This document shows, piece after piece, positions 20,098-28,134 of a stretch of DNA of 64,000 bases (its first letter is position 1; every line of letters begins with the position of its first letter). Below the pieces are notes generated by a model. The model worked only from the letters and a program-made list of their open reading frames with translations, had not been told where the DNA came from and made no database searches. The DNA comes from Brucella sp. 21LCYQ03. Lineage in GTDB: Bacteria > Pseudomonadota > Alphaproteobacteria > Rhizobiales > Rhizobiaceae. Location of the stretch: NCBI RefSeq assembly GCF_023554105.1, contig NZ_JAMJWE010000002.1:186001-250000 (forward strand). Reading direction: 5' to 3'. The position numbers and the translations under genes were made by a program.

Positions 20098-21216
20098 CTA
20101 CCAAAAGAACGTCCGGTTACGCCCGGCTTCCTTAGCCGCATACAAAACCTTATCGGCTGCCTCTACAGTTTCCCAGAAATTCCCGTGGCTTTCGAGCTTA
20201 GCCGCACCAAAGCTACAAGTAACCTGCTGGCCTTCCGACAAACGTGCAAACTGTCGATCCTTCACGGTTTCGCGAATCGTCTCGACAAGAGCCAATGCTT
20301 CATCCGAAGGCATATCGTCGAGATAGAGAATAAACTCTTCACCTCCGATTCGAGCGGTCAAATTGCGATCACCGGAATAAGACTGAAGAATATCAGAAAA
20401 TTCCCTCAGGACAGCATCGCCCGCGGCATGGCCATGGCGGTCGTTGATGGTTTTAAAGTGATCGATATCGCAAGCAACAATCCATCCCGAAAGATTACTG
20501 CGCTCTGCTTCAACAATGCGTGCTTCCAATCCGCGTCGGTTCAAAAGCCCCGTCAGAGGATCTCTATCGCGTTCGTGTTCCAGCTCACTTAAACGATCGG
20601 CACCGGCAGCAGCGAACAATACAAGCCCTGCAATAACGCCTGCCACCGCAGTCGAAAAAACCGTCCATTGCCAAAATGGAGTGAAGGAAAAATCGATGCC
20701 GGTGTCGTCGCCGATAATAGATTGTGCGGTCAGCAATGTTCGTGGGAAAAACTGTATCGATACAAGTAACAACATACCGAGAATGAGTTTGTCAGCGACA
20801 GAGCCATAGGCCAGCCCGCGCAAATACCAGACAAAGGCCAAAATCATGAATGCAAGGCCGAAATTCACAACGTAAATACGACCAATCGCATTGGGTTGCG
20901 GGTAAAGAAACCAAAGAACTCCGCCCATGATCAAAACGAAGCTAATGACACAGAACCAAACAGACAGGCTCCGACCTGATCTTCTGAGAATTCCCTGACC
21001 GCCTGCCAAAGCGCCCAACACATAGATACCAGTGGTTAGCAGCGTATTATTTTCATCATCTGCCGGTATATCGACAAGTTGGCTAAGCATGGCAAAGCCA
21101 ATGCAGATAAAGCAGACTGCACACCACAGGAGATGAAGACGCAGTTTATCAATGGCCCCCACGATAACAAAGGCCAATGAAAACAGGATAAAAACGGCTG
21201 GCAGTACATAAAGCAT
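20098..21216 (-). CDS. Membrane-anchored GGDEF diguanylate cyclase
   Basis: Makes cyclic di-GMP from two GTP. The first 210 or so residues form about seven membrane segments with no recognisable soluble sensor. The C-terminal GGDEF domain contains DPLTGLLNRRG, CDIDHFKTINDRHGHAAGD and the active-site loop RIGGEEF, with all catalytic positions intact. The inhibitory I-site (RxxD nine residues before GGEEF) is absent: the corresponding positions are Gly and Asn. So it should be active and not product-inhibited through that site. It stands alone with no adjacent phosphodiesterase or effector gene. Confidence 0.9.
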   Translation of the reverse strand: MLYVLPAVFILFSLAFVIVGAIDKLRLHLLWCAVCFICIGFAMLSQLVDIPADDENNTLLTTGIYVLGALAGGQGILRRSGRSLSVWFCVISFVLIMGGVLWFLYPQPNAIGRIYVVNFGLAFMILAFVWYLRGLAYGSVADKLILGMLLLVSIQFFPRTLLTAQSIIGDDTGIDFSFTPFWQWTVFSTAVAGVIAGLVLFAAAGADRLSELEHERDRDPLTGLLNRRGLEARIVEAERSNLSGWIVACDIDHFKTINDRHGHAAGDAVLREFSDILQSYSGDRNLTARIGGEEFILYLDDMPSDEALALVETIRETVKDRQFARLSEGQQVTCSFGAAKLESHGNFWETVEAADKVLYAAKEAGRNRTFFW

Positions 21217-21421
21217 GTAATGATTGTCTTATTTATAATTTTGGAGAGTCTTATCGCCTTCCTCAATTAAAAATACAATTCAGTAAATTAAACCGAAGGC
21301 AGAAACGCGCGTATGGGTTAAACACTCTTGATTTAGAGCCTCTGAGCGTGCTTGAAACAGCCAGGACAATCGGCAATTCAGTCATAAAGCTTCAAGGCTA
21401 ATTATGGCGAGAGGAACAAAT

Positions 21422-21658
21422 ATGAAGCCCGTTTTTCTGCAACTACAATGCGCGCCCGGCAAGACCTATGAGGTTGCCGACACACTTTATCAGCGTGAGA
21501 TCGTTTCAGAGCTTTATTCAACGAGCGGTGAATATGATCTGCTTGCAAAAATTTATGTCAAAGAAGGCGACGACATCGGCAAATTCATCAATGAAAATGT
21601 GCTGAATATTCCAAATATTGTCCGCTCGCTTACCACACTCACTTTCACCGCATTTTGA
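21422..21658 (+). CDS. Stand-alone AsnC/Lrp ligand-binding (RAM) domain protein
   Basis: A 78-residue protein consisting only of the regulator-of-amino-acid-metabolism domain usually found behind the helix-turn-helix of Lrp/AsnC regulators; here the DNA-binding half is missing. Visible pattern: QLQCAPGKTYEVADTLY, SELYSTSGEYDLLAKIYV and the C-terminal NIVRSLTTLTF. An upstream in-frame start exists at 21404, but AGAGGA is well spaced before ATG 21422. Such short proteins are known in alpha-proteobacteria and may bind amino acids or partner with full-length Lrp proteins. No function can be given. It is not a truncated remnant by appearance: the domain is complete. Confidence 0.78.
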   Translation: MKPVFLQLQCAPGKTYEVADTLYQREIVSELYSTSGEYDLLAKIYVKEGDDIGKFINENVLNIPNIVRSLTTLTFTAF

Positions 21659-21851
21659 GTAGCTTGCCAATTCGACGAATTATATCTTTGACTTAGCGCC
21701 TGCTATTTCAACGAAGTAAAGGTTTGATTCACCATTATTCTATTATCCTGTTTCTCAGGGAACCACTCTGTACCCTTGCGCATTGACTCCGTGAAAGCCC
21801 ACAGGAATGGGCTTTTTGAAAGAGTTTAAAGATAGCGACAATGGAAAGACG

Positions 21852-22235
21852 ATGGATAATCTTGAACATAGGCGAGTACTGGTTGTGGAGGACGAAATTT
21901 TCGTTGCTCTCGACGTGGCTGCCACTGTGGAAGATGCCCAGGGAACTGTTATTGGGCCAGTCGGCACAGTAAAGCAAGCCATAGAACTTATTAATAAGCA
22001 GGACGTTGACGCCGCCATTCTTGACGTTAACCTTGCGGATGGTGATCTCGAACCCATCCTGGAACGGCTGAAAAGTCGCAATGTCTTTGTTGTGGTCCAT
22101 ACTGGCGGCGGATTGCCCCCTCATATCGCCGCGCGATACCCCGATGTGCCGGTATTTCGCAAGCCTGTGCCACCGTATGTTTTAACGAGAGCATTGTCAT
22201 CGGCGTTCACCTCTCAAACAATGCAGGGTGCCTGA
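21852..22235 (+). CDS. Single-domain response regulator (receiver only)
   Basis: Receiver domain of 127 residues with no output domain. The acidic pair is in VVEDE, the phospho-acceptor Asp in ILDVNL, the Thr position in HTGGG, and the conserved Lys in FRKPV. This layout matches receiver proteins partnered with HWE/HisKA2 kinases in Rhizobiales; no kinase lies nearby. A longer frame begins at 21807, but ATG 21852 gives the compact standard N-terminus. A 760-base stretch without genes follows. Confidence 0.82.
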   Translation: MDNLEHRRVLVVEDEIFVALDVAATVEDAQGTVIGPVGTVKQAIELINKQDVDAAILDVNLADGDLEPILERLKSRNVFVVVHTGGGLPPHIAARYPDVPVFRKPVPPYVLTRALSSAFTSQTMQGA

Positions 22236-22869
22236 CGCAGCACTCTTTTCCGAATTTTGAGGCAGTTCTGAAAGATATCATAGCGCAGAACTCAGCTATG
22301 AAGCTATTGGAGGCTTTGTAGTGAAAAGCGATGCTCTCTTTGATCCTCAATATCGCGTAAGCGAAGCAAAACGGTGAAACACCCGTTTACAAATCGCAGA
22401 GAGAAACAGTCGCCTGCATCCAGCCTCAAAGCGAGCTTAATCTCGCAGCCACTATGACGCTTGAAGAACTGCAGCGTTTAAGACATGTTTTTTAGCGTAG
22501 AACCAACCTGATCTCCTGCCGTTTCAGTTCCGTCTGAGCGCTGAACAGCATATCGAAACGGCGAATACCTTATCATACGCAGCTATGGCGAAAGCCTCAA
22601 AAGCCGATTAGTCTTTAACCGGCATCCTATGCTTAAGCGCTTCAAACTCTATCTGATTGCTATTTAAGAAATTTCATTACGTTTAAATGGCAAAATCTTT
22701 TGCATTATATCAATAATGTGTTACATTATCCGTGTCGGTGTCTGCGATTATCATTGCACGCCTGAACCTTCCGTGGAATGCAACGTGCCTTAAAAATAGT
22801 GCGCCAGTGCAGTCTCTGGGGCAATTTGCGCTTTGCTCTGCGGAAATGATTCTGGCATACCGGCATCAG
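22236..22869. other. Gene-poor stretch between the receiver gene and ilvD
   Basis: No reading frame of convincing length or family is present. Micro-ORFs exist: a GTG at 22321 with GGAGG seven bases upstream encodes 18 residues, and an ATG at 22453 encodes 13. Neither is rich in branched-chain residues, so an ilvD leader peptide is not supported. A weak hairpin (AAACGG/CCGTTT) lies near 22368-22388. It may be decayed coding sequence. Confidence 0.45.
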
Positions 22870-22914
22870 CGCATCGGCCTGAAATCGATTTCGATTTCAG
22901 AAAAGCACGATGCG
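22870..22914. repeat. REP-like hairpin upstream of ilvD, part 1
   Basis: CGCATCG (22870-22876) and CGATGCG (22908-22914) enclose a second perfect stem, CTGAAATCG/CGATTTCAG. It abuts the 22929-22970 hairpin, so about 100 bases before ilvD are almost entirely palindromic. Confidence 0.6.
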
Positions 22915-22928
22915 CCGATTCAAAGAGT

Positions 22929-22970
22929 TAGAGCGTCCTTAGTGCGTCCAAAAAGACGCACGGCGCTCTA
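22929..22970. repeat. REP-like hairpin upstream of ilvD, part 2 (TAGAGCG family)
   Basis: Outer arms TAGAGCG (22929-22935) and CGCTCTA (22964-22970) enclose inner arms GTGCGTC and GACGCAC around CAAAAA. Elements with the same outer arms occur at 44563-44605 and, with a CAGAGCGTC variant, at 38975-39013. This is a dispersed intergenic palindrome of the type common in Brucella and Ochrobactrum. Confidence 0.68.
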
Positions 22971-23000
22971 AAGTTAGAACAGTTCCTAAAAGGTTTGAAA

Positions 23001-24836
23001 ATGCCTCCTTATCGTTCGCGTACTACCACTCACGGCCGCAACATGGCTGGCGCGCGCGGCCTATGGCGCGCCACCGGCATGAAAGATGAGGATTTTGGCA
23101 AGCCAATTATTGCTGTGGTGAACTCATTCACGCAGTTCGTTCCCGGTCATGTGCATCTGAAAGATCTCGGCCAGCTCGTCGCGCGCGAGATCGAAAAAGC
23201 GGGTGGCGTTGCCAAGGAATTCAACACCATTGCCGTCGATGACGGCATCGCCATGGGCCATGATGGCATGCTTTACTCGCTGCCATCGCGCGAACTGATC
23301 GCTGACTCGGTCGAATATATGGTCAATGCCCATTGCGCCGATGCAATGGTTTGCATTTCCAATTGCGACAAGATCACCCCCGGCATGCTGATGGCGTCGC
23401 TGCGCCTTAATATTCCGGTCGTATTCGTTTCCGGCGGCCCGATGGAAGCCGGTAAGGTTATCTGGGACGATCAGGTCAAAAAGCTCGATCTCGTCGATGC
23501 GATGGTTGCAGCCGCCGACGACAGCTACACCGACGATCAGGTTAAGACGATTGAACGCTCCGCCTGCCCGACCTGTGGCTCGTGCTCCGGTATGTTCACA
23601 GCCAACTCGATGAACTGCCTCACCGAAGCACTTGGTCTGTCGCTGCCGGGCAATGGCTCGACGCTTGCAACGCACGCCGACCGCAAGCGCCTGTTTGTTG
23701 AAGCCGGTCATCTGATTGTTGATCTTGCGCGCCGTTATTATGAGCAGGACGACGCAAGCGTGTTGCCACGCTCTATTGCGAGCTTCGAAGCGTTTGAAAA
23801 TGCGATGACGCTCGACATTTCCATGGGCGGCTCAACTAATACGGTTCTGCATTTGCTTGCCGCCGCGCAAGAAGCCGAAATCGACTTCACCATGGCGGAT
23901 ATTGACCGTCTGTCGCGCGGTGTTCCGGTGCTTTGTAAAGTGGCACCTGCCAACAACACGGTTCACATGGAAGACGTGCATCGTGCAGGCGGTATCATGG
24001 GCATTCTCGGCCAGCTCGACAAAGCAGGCCTCATCAATACCGATCTGCCGACCGTACACAGCGAAACCATGGGCAAGGCACTTGATACTTGGGACGTAAC
24101 CCGCACCAAGAGCGAAATGGTGCATAAGTTCTATTCCGCTGCTCCGGGTGGTGTACCAACACAGGTTGCATTCTCTCAGGAACGCCGCTTTGACAGCGTC
24201 GATTCTGACCGTGAAAAGGGCGTCATCCGCTCGAAAGAACATGCATTCTCTCAGGATGGTGGTCTGGCCGTACTTTACGGCAATCTCGCTGAAGATGGCT
24301 GCATCGTGAAGACAGCCGGCGTGGATGATTCCATCCTGAAATTCTCCGGCCCTGCACGCATTTTTGAAAGCCAGGACTCGTCGGTTCTTGCCATTCTCAA
24401 CGGCAAGATCAAAGCTGGCGACATTGTGCTGATCCGCTATGAAGGTCCGCGTGGTGGTCCGGGCATGCAGGAAATGCTCTATCCAACCAGCTACCTGAAA
24501 TCGAAGGGGCTCGGCAAAGCCTGTGCGCTGATCACCGACGGACGCTTCTCGGGCGGCTCTTCGGGTCTTTCGATTGGTCACGTTTCGCCGGAAGCAGCCG
24601 AAGGCGGCACAATCGGTCTGGTGCGCGAAGGCGATATCATCGACATCGACATTCCAAACCGTACGATCCACCTCGCTGTTGATGATGCAACACTGGCGCA
24701 ACGCCGCGCAGAGCAGAATGAAACGGGCTGGAAGCCACTGGAACAGCGCAAGCGCAAGATTTCAACCGCGCTGAAAGCCTATGCTTCCATGGCAACCAGT
24801 GCCGCGAAGGGCGCGGTAAGAAAGCTGCCTGATTGA
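23001..24836 (+). CDS. ilvD: Dihydroxy-acid dehydratase
   Basis: Iron-sulfur enzyme of branched-chain amino acid synthesis, dehydrating 2,3-dihydroxy-isovalerate and -methylvalerate to the 2-oxo acids. At 611 residues it has the expected length. Cluster and Mg ligands are visible: [12 protein letters not shown] with Cys and Asp, [11 protein letters not shown], and the C-terminal [23 protein letters not shown] two codons upstream is in frame, but AAAAGG precedes ATG 23001 at seven bases. It is monocistronic, with palindromic repeats upstream and a strong terminator downstream. Confidence 0.97.
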   Translation: MPPYRSRTTTHGRNMAGARGLWRATGMKDEDFGKPIIAVVNSFTQFVPGHVHLKDLGQLVAREIEKAGGVAKEFNTIAVDDGIAMGHDGMLYSLPSRELIADSVEYMVNAHCADAMVCISNCDKITPGMLMASLRLNIPVVFVSGGPMEAGKVIWDDQVKKLDLVDAMVAAADDSYTDDQVKTIERSACPTCGSCSGMFTANSMNCLTEALGLSLPGNGSTLATHADRKRLFVEAGHLIVDLARRYYEQDDASVLPRSIASFEAFENAMTLDISMGGSTNTVLHLLAAAQEAEIDFTMADIDRLSRGVPVLCKVAPANNTVHMEDVHRAGGIMGILGQLDKAGLINTDLPTVHSETMGKALDTWDVTRTKSEMVHKFYSAAPGGVPTQVAFSQERRFDSVDSDREKGVIRSKEHAFSQDGGLAVLYGNLAEDGCIVKTAGVDDSILKFSGPARIFESQDSSVLAILNGKIKAGDIVLIRYEGPRGGPGMQEMLYPTSYLKSKGLGKACALITDGRFSGGSSGLSIGHVSPEAAEGGTIGLVREGDIIDIDIPNRTIHLAVDDATLAQRRAEQNETGWKPLEQRKRKISTALKAYASMATSAAKGAVRKLPD

Positions 24837-24850
24837 TAAACTGAAAAAGC

Positions 24851-24877
24851 AAAAGCCCCGCACATACGGGGCTTTTT
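24851..24877 (+). terminator. Rho-independent terminator after ilvD
   Basis: AAAGCCCCG (24852-24860), loop CACATA, CGGGGCTTTTT (24867-24877). The A-run on the left makes it usable from the other side too, for the ccm operon whose last gene ends at 24891. Confidence 0.88.
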
Positions 24878-24890
24878 CCATTTTAGAGCT

Positions 24891-25481
24891 TTATTTTTGC
24901 AGTGCTTTTTCCACTGCTGGCATCAGGTCATTCTTGACTGACTCCGGCGTAAACGGTCCAACATGCTTATAAACGATCTTCCCATCGGCATTGACGAGGA
25001 AGGTTTCAGGCACACCGTAGACGCCCCATTCGATGGCTGATCGACCGGCACGGTCGGCACCGACTGCGGCAAATGGATTGCCTAAATCGCCTAAGAAACG
25101 GCGGGCGTTTTCGGGCTGGTCCTTATAATTAAGGCCCACCACACGAATGCGCTCGTCTTTAGCGATCTCCATCAGCAGCGGATGTTCCTGACGGCATGGG
25201 ACGCACCATGATCCCCACACATTCACCAGTGTGAGCTTGCCCCCAGAACCAGTTTTGAAATCATCGCTGTTGAGGCCCGGCACGGGTGTGCCGTCCTGCA
25301 CAAGACCTTCCACCGGCGGGAGATTGGTTTGCGGAGCATCCTTGCCGATTAGTGCGGACGGAATGGTCGTATTGTCTTTGCCGGATAAGAGTTGCACCGC
25401 AAAGATTGCTGCAAGACCGACGAAAATCATCAGCGGCAGCAATGCAACCCAGGTTGCGCGTTTCTTTGTGGCTTCAGTCAT
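24891..25481 (-). CDS. ccmG: Cytochrome c biogenesis thiol:disulfide protein CcmG/DsbE
   Basis: Periplasmic thioredoxin-like protein (196 residues) tethered by an N-terminal membrane anchor (residues about 10-30); it keeps apocytochrome c or its partner reduced before heme attachment. The active site is WCVPC, inside the family stretch NVWGSWCVPCRQEHP, with the cis-Pro region GVYGVPETFLV downstream. Its ATG overlaps the TGA of ccmD (ATGA), so it is translationally coupled. Last gene of the ccm cluster; shares the terminator region with ilvD. Confidence 0.94.
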   Translation of the reverse strand: MTEATKKRATWVALLPLMIFVGLAAIFAVQLLSGKDNTTIPSALIGKDAPQTNLPPVEGLVQDGTPVPGLNSDDFKTGSGGKLTLVNVWGSWCVPCRQEHPLLMEIAKDERIRVVGLNYKDQPENARRFLGDLGNPFAAVGADRAGRSAIEWGVYGVPETFLVNADGKIVYKHVGPFTPESVKNDLMPAVEKALQK

Positions 25482-25648
25482 TGTGCGGAACCGGATGCTT
25501 TGTCGGAACGGCGGCGCACACCCTGAGCCTCAAGCCGTTTTAGCTCGCTTTTCTGGATACGTTGATCAATCAGTATCCAGCCAATAGTTATCGCAAGGGC
25601 TGCTGCGGCAATCCCGTAAGACGTCATCACGTAAGCGAAATGGCTCAT
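25478..25648 (-). CDS. ccmD: Heme exporter protein CcmD
   Basis: A 56-residue single-pass membrane protein, recognised from reading the short gap between ccmC and ccmG. Its N-terminus, MSHFAYVMTSYGIAAAALAI, followed by a basic, Arg/Lys-rich tail (QRIQKSELKRLE), is the CcmD pattern. It helps release holo-CcmE from the CcmABC complex. Both ends overlap neighbours by ATGA: its start overlaps the ccmC stop, and its stop overlaps the ccmG start. Confidence 0.92.
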   Translation of the reverse strand: MSHFAYVMTSYGIAAAALAITIGWILIDQRIQKSELKRLEAQGVRRRSDKASGSAQ

Positions 25649-26448
25649 TGTGCGGCCTCCCCTTGCGCGTCAGCGCGCGCTCTTTTCAGGCGGCTGCGAT
25701 CTGCATTGCGCGCTGCAAGCTTCTTCATCATGGCCACACGGCGACGCCAGATTTCATTGCGCATTGCCATCATATGCAAGGTCAGAAACAGCAGCGTGAA
25801 GCCAATCGCCATCACAAAAAGCGGGCGCAGCATGGAGCCGTCAATGGTCGGGCCATCCATGCGGAACACCGAAGCGGGCTGATGCAATGTGTTCCACCAG
25901 TCCACCGAGAATTTGATAATCGGGATATTGATGAAGCCGACAAGTGTGAGCACGGCCACGGGCTTTGCACTTTTTGCCGGATCATCCATGGCGCGCGACA
26001 GCGCGATAATGCCAAGATACATCAGGAACAGCACGAAAACGGAGGTCAGGCGCGCATCCCACACCCACCATGTGCCCCACATTGGCTTGCCCCAGAGCGA
26101 GCCGGTTGCAAGTGCAAGTGCCGTGAAAACCGCCCCCAAAGGTGCTGCGGCACGGATGGAAACATCGGCCAGCGGATGACGCCAGACCAATGTGCCAAGC
26201 GCCGAGATTGCCATGATCGAATAACACATCATGGAAAGCCATGCGAAAGGCACATGAATATACATGATGCGAACCGTCAGCCCCTGCTGATAATCATCAG
26301 GCGACAGGAAGACCATATAAAGCCCTGCGGCCAGAAACAGCGCAGAGAGGATGGCCAGCCACGGCAGAACCTTGCCCGCAAAGCCAAGAAAGCGCGTGGG
26401 GTTTGCCAGATCAAGCCAGCTTGTGGTTTTCACAATGTCATTCGTCAT
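25645..26448 (-). CDS. ccmC: Heme exporter membrane protein CcmC
   Basis: Inner-membrane protein (267 residues) of the heme-handling family that delivers heme to CcmE. About six membrane segments are visible. The periplasmic tryptophan-rich signature WGTWWVWDARLTS and flanking His residues (HVPFAW before it, a His late in the protein) are the diagnostic heme-binding features. A 100-base gap separates it from ccmB, and it is coupled by ATGA to ccmD. Confidence 0.95.
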   Translation of the reverse strand: MTNDIVKTTSWLDLANPTRFLGFAGKVLPWLAILSALFLAAGLYMVFLSPDDYQQGLTVRIMYIHVPFAWLSMMCYSIMAISALGTLVWRHPLADVSIRAAAPLGAVFTALALATGSLWGKPMWGTWWVWDARLTSVFVLFLMYLGIIALSRAMDDPAKSAKPVAVLTLVGFINIPIIKFSVDWWNTLHQPASVFRMDGPTIDGSMLRPLFVMAIGFTLLFLTLHMMAMRNEIWRRRVAMMKKLAARNADRSRLKRARADAQGEAAQ

Positions 26449-26548
26449 GGGCTATACTTATACCTGACGCGTTATGGCGTTCAATTGACCGTAATCAACT
26501 GCGTCAATCCGCCGAGCATGATTTCATCTAATCACAACAGAATCTTGT

Positions 26549-27217
26549 TTAATCTGCCGAGCTTTTTAACGATGCCGCCGCAGCGAGCGGCCCCAAAACT
26601 GCGAAAAACAAAGTCAGTGCGCAGAGAATAAGAAAAGGTGCAAAGAAAGGTGCCACCATATCGGTCGCGCCATAAGAAGCGGACACGCCGAAAATCAGCA
26701 CCGGAATTGTCAGCGGCAGCACGATTACCGAAACCAGCAAGCCGCCGCGCGGCAAAGCAACCGCAAGTGCGGCACCCACAGCGCCGATAAAGGTAATAGC
26801 AGGCGTTCCGACCAGCAATGTCAGCGTGGTTGCAGCAGTTGCCGTTGCGTCCATATTCATGAATAGTCCCAGCAGGGGCGAAGCAATCACCAGCGGCAAA
26901 ACGCTCGCTACCCAATGGGCAAAGCATTTCACAAAGACTGTGAAAGCCAGCATGTGCCGGTCTGCGCCGATGAGCAGAAGGTCGAGCGAGCCATCATCGC
27001 GATCCGCCTGAAACAGCCGGTCGAGGCCAAGAAGCGTTGCCAGCAAAGCGCCGATCCACAGCATCGCAGGGCCAATGCGCGATAGCAGATTAAGATCAGG
27101 TCCGACGCCAAACGGCATCACCGAGATCACCGCCAGAAAGAACAAAATACCGATCAGCGCACCGCCACCGGCACGGAAACTCAAGCGTAAATCTCGCAAA
27201 AACAGCGCCAGCATCAC
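26549..27217 (-). CDS. ccmB: Heme exporter permease CcmB
   Basis: Membrane subunit (222 residues) of the CcmAB ABC transporter, which powers release of heme-loaded CcmE rather than heme transport itself. Six hydrophobic segments are visible; FQADRDDGSLDLLL and the Pro/Gly-rich LPLTIPVLIFGV segment are typical of CcmB. The start overlaps the ccmA stop by ATGA. CcmE, CcmF and CcmH are not in the window. Confidence 0.93.
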   Translation of the reverse strand: MMLALFLRDLRLSFRAGGGALIGILFFLAVISVMPFGVGPDLNLLSRIGPAMLWIGALLATLLGLDRLFQADRDDGSLDLLLIGADRHMLAFTVFVKCFAHWVASVLPLVIASPLLGLFMNMDATATAATTLTLLVGTPAITFIGAVGAALAVALPRGGLLVSVIVLPLTIPVLIFGVSASYGATDMVAPFFAPFLILCALTLFFAVLGPLAAAASLKSSAD

Positions 27218-27831
27218 ACGACCTCGGGCGAATATTGCGCCATGTCGAGCGTCTTGACACCTTCAAGGCCGAGAGGAATATGCGTGGCGGCAATCACCAT
27301 GCCGCCCTCGCGCATATGATCGCGCATCAGTTCTGCAAAGCGCGCCTCGGATGCCTTGTCGAGACCAGCAGTCGGCTCATCGACAATCCAGAGCGAACGA
27401 TGGCTGATCAACAGTTTTGCGATGGAAACGCGTCGCTTCTGCCCCGTTGAAAGATAGCCGAAAGGGAGATGTTCAACGCCTGGCAGATCAACGGCTTCCA
27501 ATGCCTCGTCAATATCGAGGGCTACTGCTCCATTGAATTTTTGCCAGAACAGAAGATTCTCACGCACGCTCAAAGCTGGCTTCATTGCATTCTGATGACC
27601 AAGATAATGACACGCTGCTTGAATGGGAAGGATCGTCTCATCTCCAACAAGCTGGATCGAGCCTTCTTCGGGCGCCAACAGACCAGCGATGATTCGCAGC
27701 AATGTCGATTTTCCAGAGCCGTTCGGTCCTGTAACAACCACCGCTTCGCCTGAACGCAATTCAACCGTGAGGTTCGCAAATATCGTTTCGCCGCCGCGCT
27801 CGCCTGCAAGATTTTCGGCCAAAAGCCGCAT
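27214..27831 (-). CDS. ccmA: Heme exporter ATP-binding protein CcmA
   Basis: ATPase subunit (205 residues) of CcmAB. Walker A is GPNGSGKSTLL, the signature is LSTGQKRRVSIAKLL, and Walker B with catalytic Glu is LWIVDEPTAGLD; the length and the STGQ variant of the ABC signature are typical for CcmA. First gene of the ccmABCDG cluster, divergent from acnA across a 303-base gap that must hold both promoters. Confidence 0.94.
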   Translation of the reverse strand: MRLLAENLAGERGGETIFANLTVELRSGEAVVVTGPNGSGKSTLLRIIAGLLAPEEGSIQLVGDETILPIQAACHYLGHQNAMKPALSVRENLLFWQKFNGAVALDIDEALEAVDLPGVEHLPFGYLSTGQKRRVSIAKLLISHRSLWIVDEPTAGLDKASEARFAELMRDHMREGGMVIAATHIPLGLEGVKTLDMAQYSPEVV

Positions 27832-28089
27832 TTTCTCTCCTTAGCCCCCACCACGCACGTATGAAACGGGGGTATCGCAACATTTCGCCGCAAGGGAACA
27901 AAATCACGATATTCTGTCTGGAATCGTTTTAAGAAACTCTCTATATGAGGGCTACCATGCCAGCGGTCGGTGTGGAAACAAATTTTGGCCGATCTCAAAG
28001 GCTTGTCGCTTGTAGGAGCACAGGTTTCGGGACGGACAGCGGAAATGACTGCACCCGCACCTTAGCGCGTCCTTGAAACGCTAGCTTAG

Positions 28090-28133
28090 GCGTTCGTCCT
28101 GGTTTTCCGGCCAGTAGCATGAAGGACGAACGC
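28090..28133 (+). promoter_or_regulatory. Hairpin in the acnA leader that covers the Shine-Dalgarno sequence
   Basis: GCGTTCGTCCT (28090-28100) is the exact complement of AGGACGAACGC (28123-28133), giving an 11-bp stem with a 22-base loop that ends one base before the acnA GTG start. The ribosome-binding site AAGGA (28122-28126) is inside the right arm. A second upstream segment, CGTCCTT at 28068-28074, could pair with AAGGACG as an alternative. This is the pattern of a translational on/off leader. It lies at the end of the ccmA-acnA gap (27832-28134), in which nothing else was recognised. Confidence 0.55.
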
Positions 28134-28134
28134 T

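Noticed and set aside
22321-22377. Leader peptide for ilvD attenuation
   Set aside because: The micro-ORFs are not rich in Ile, Leu or Val codons and no terminator/antiterminator pair was seen next to ilvD.
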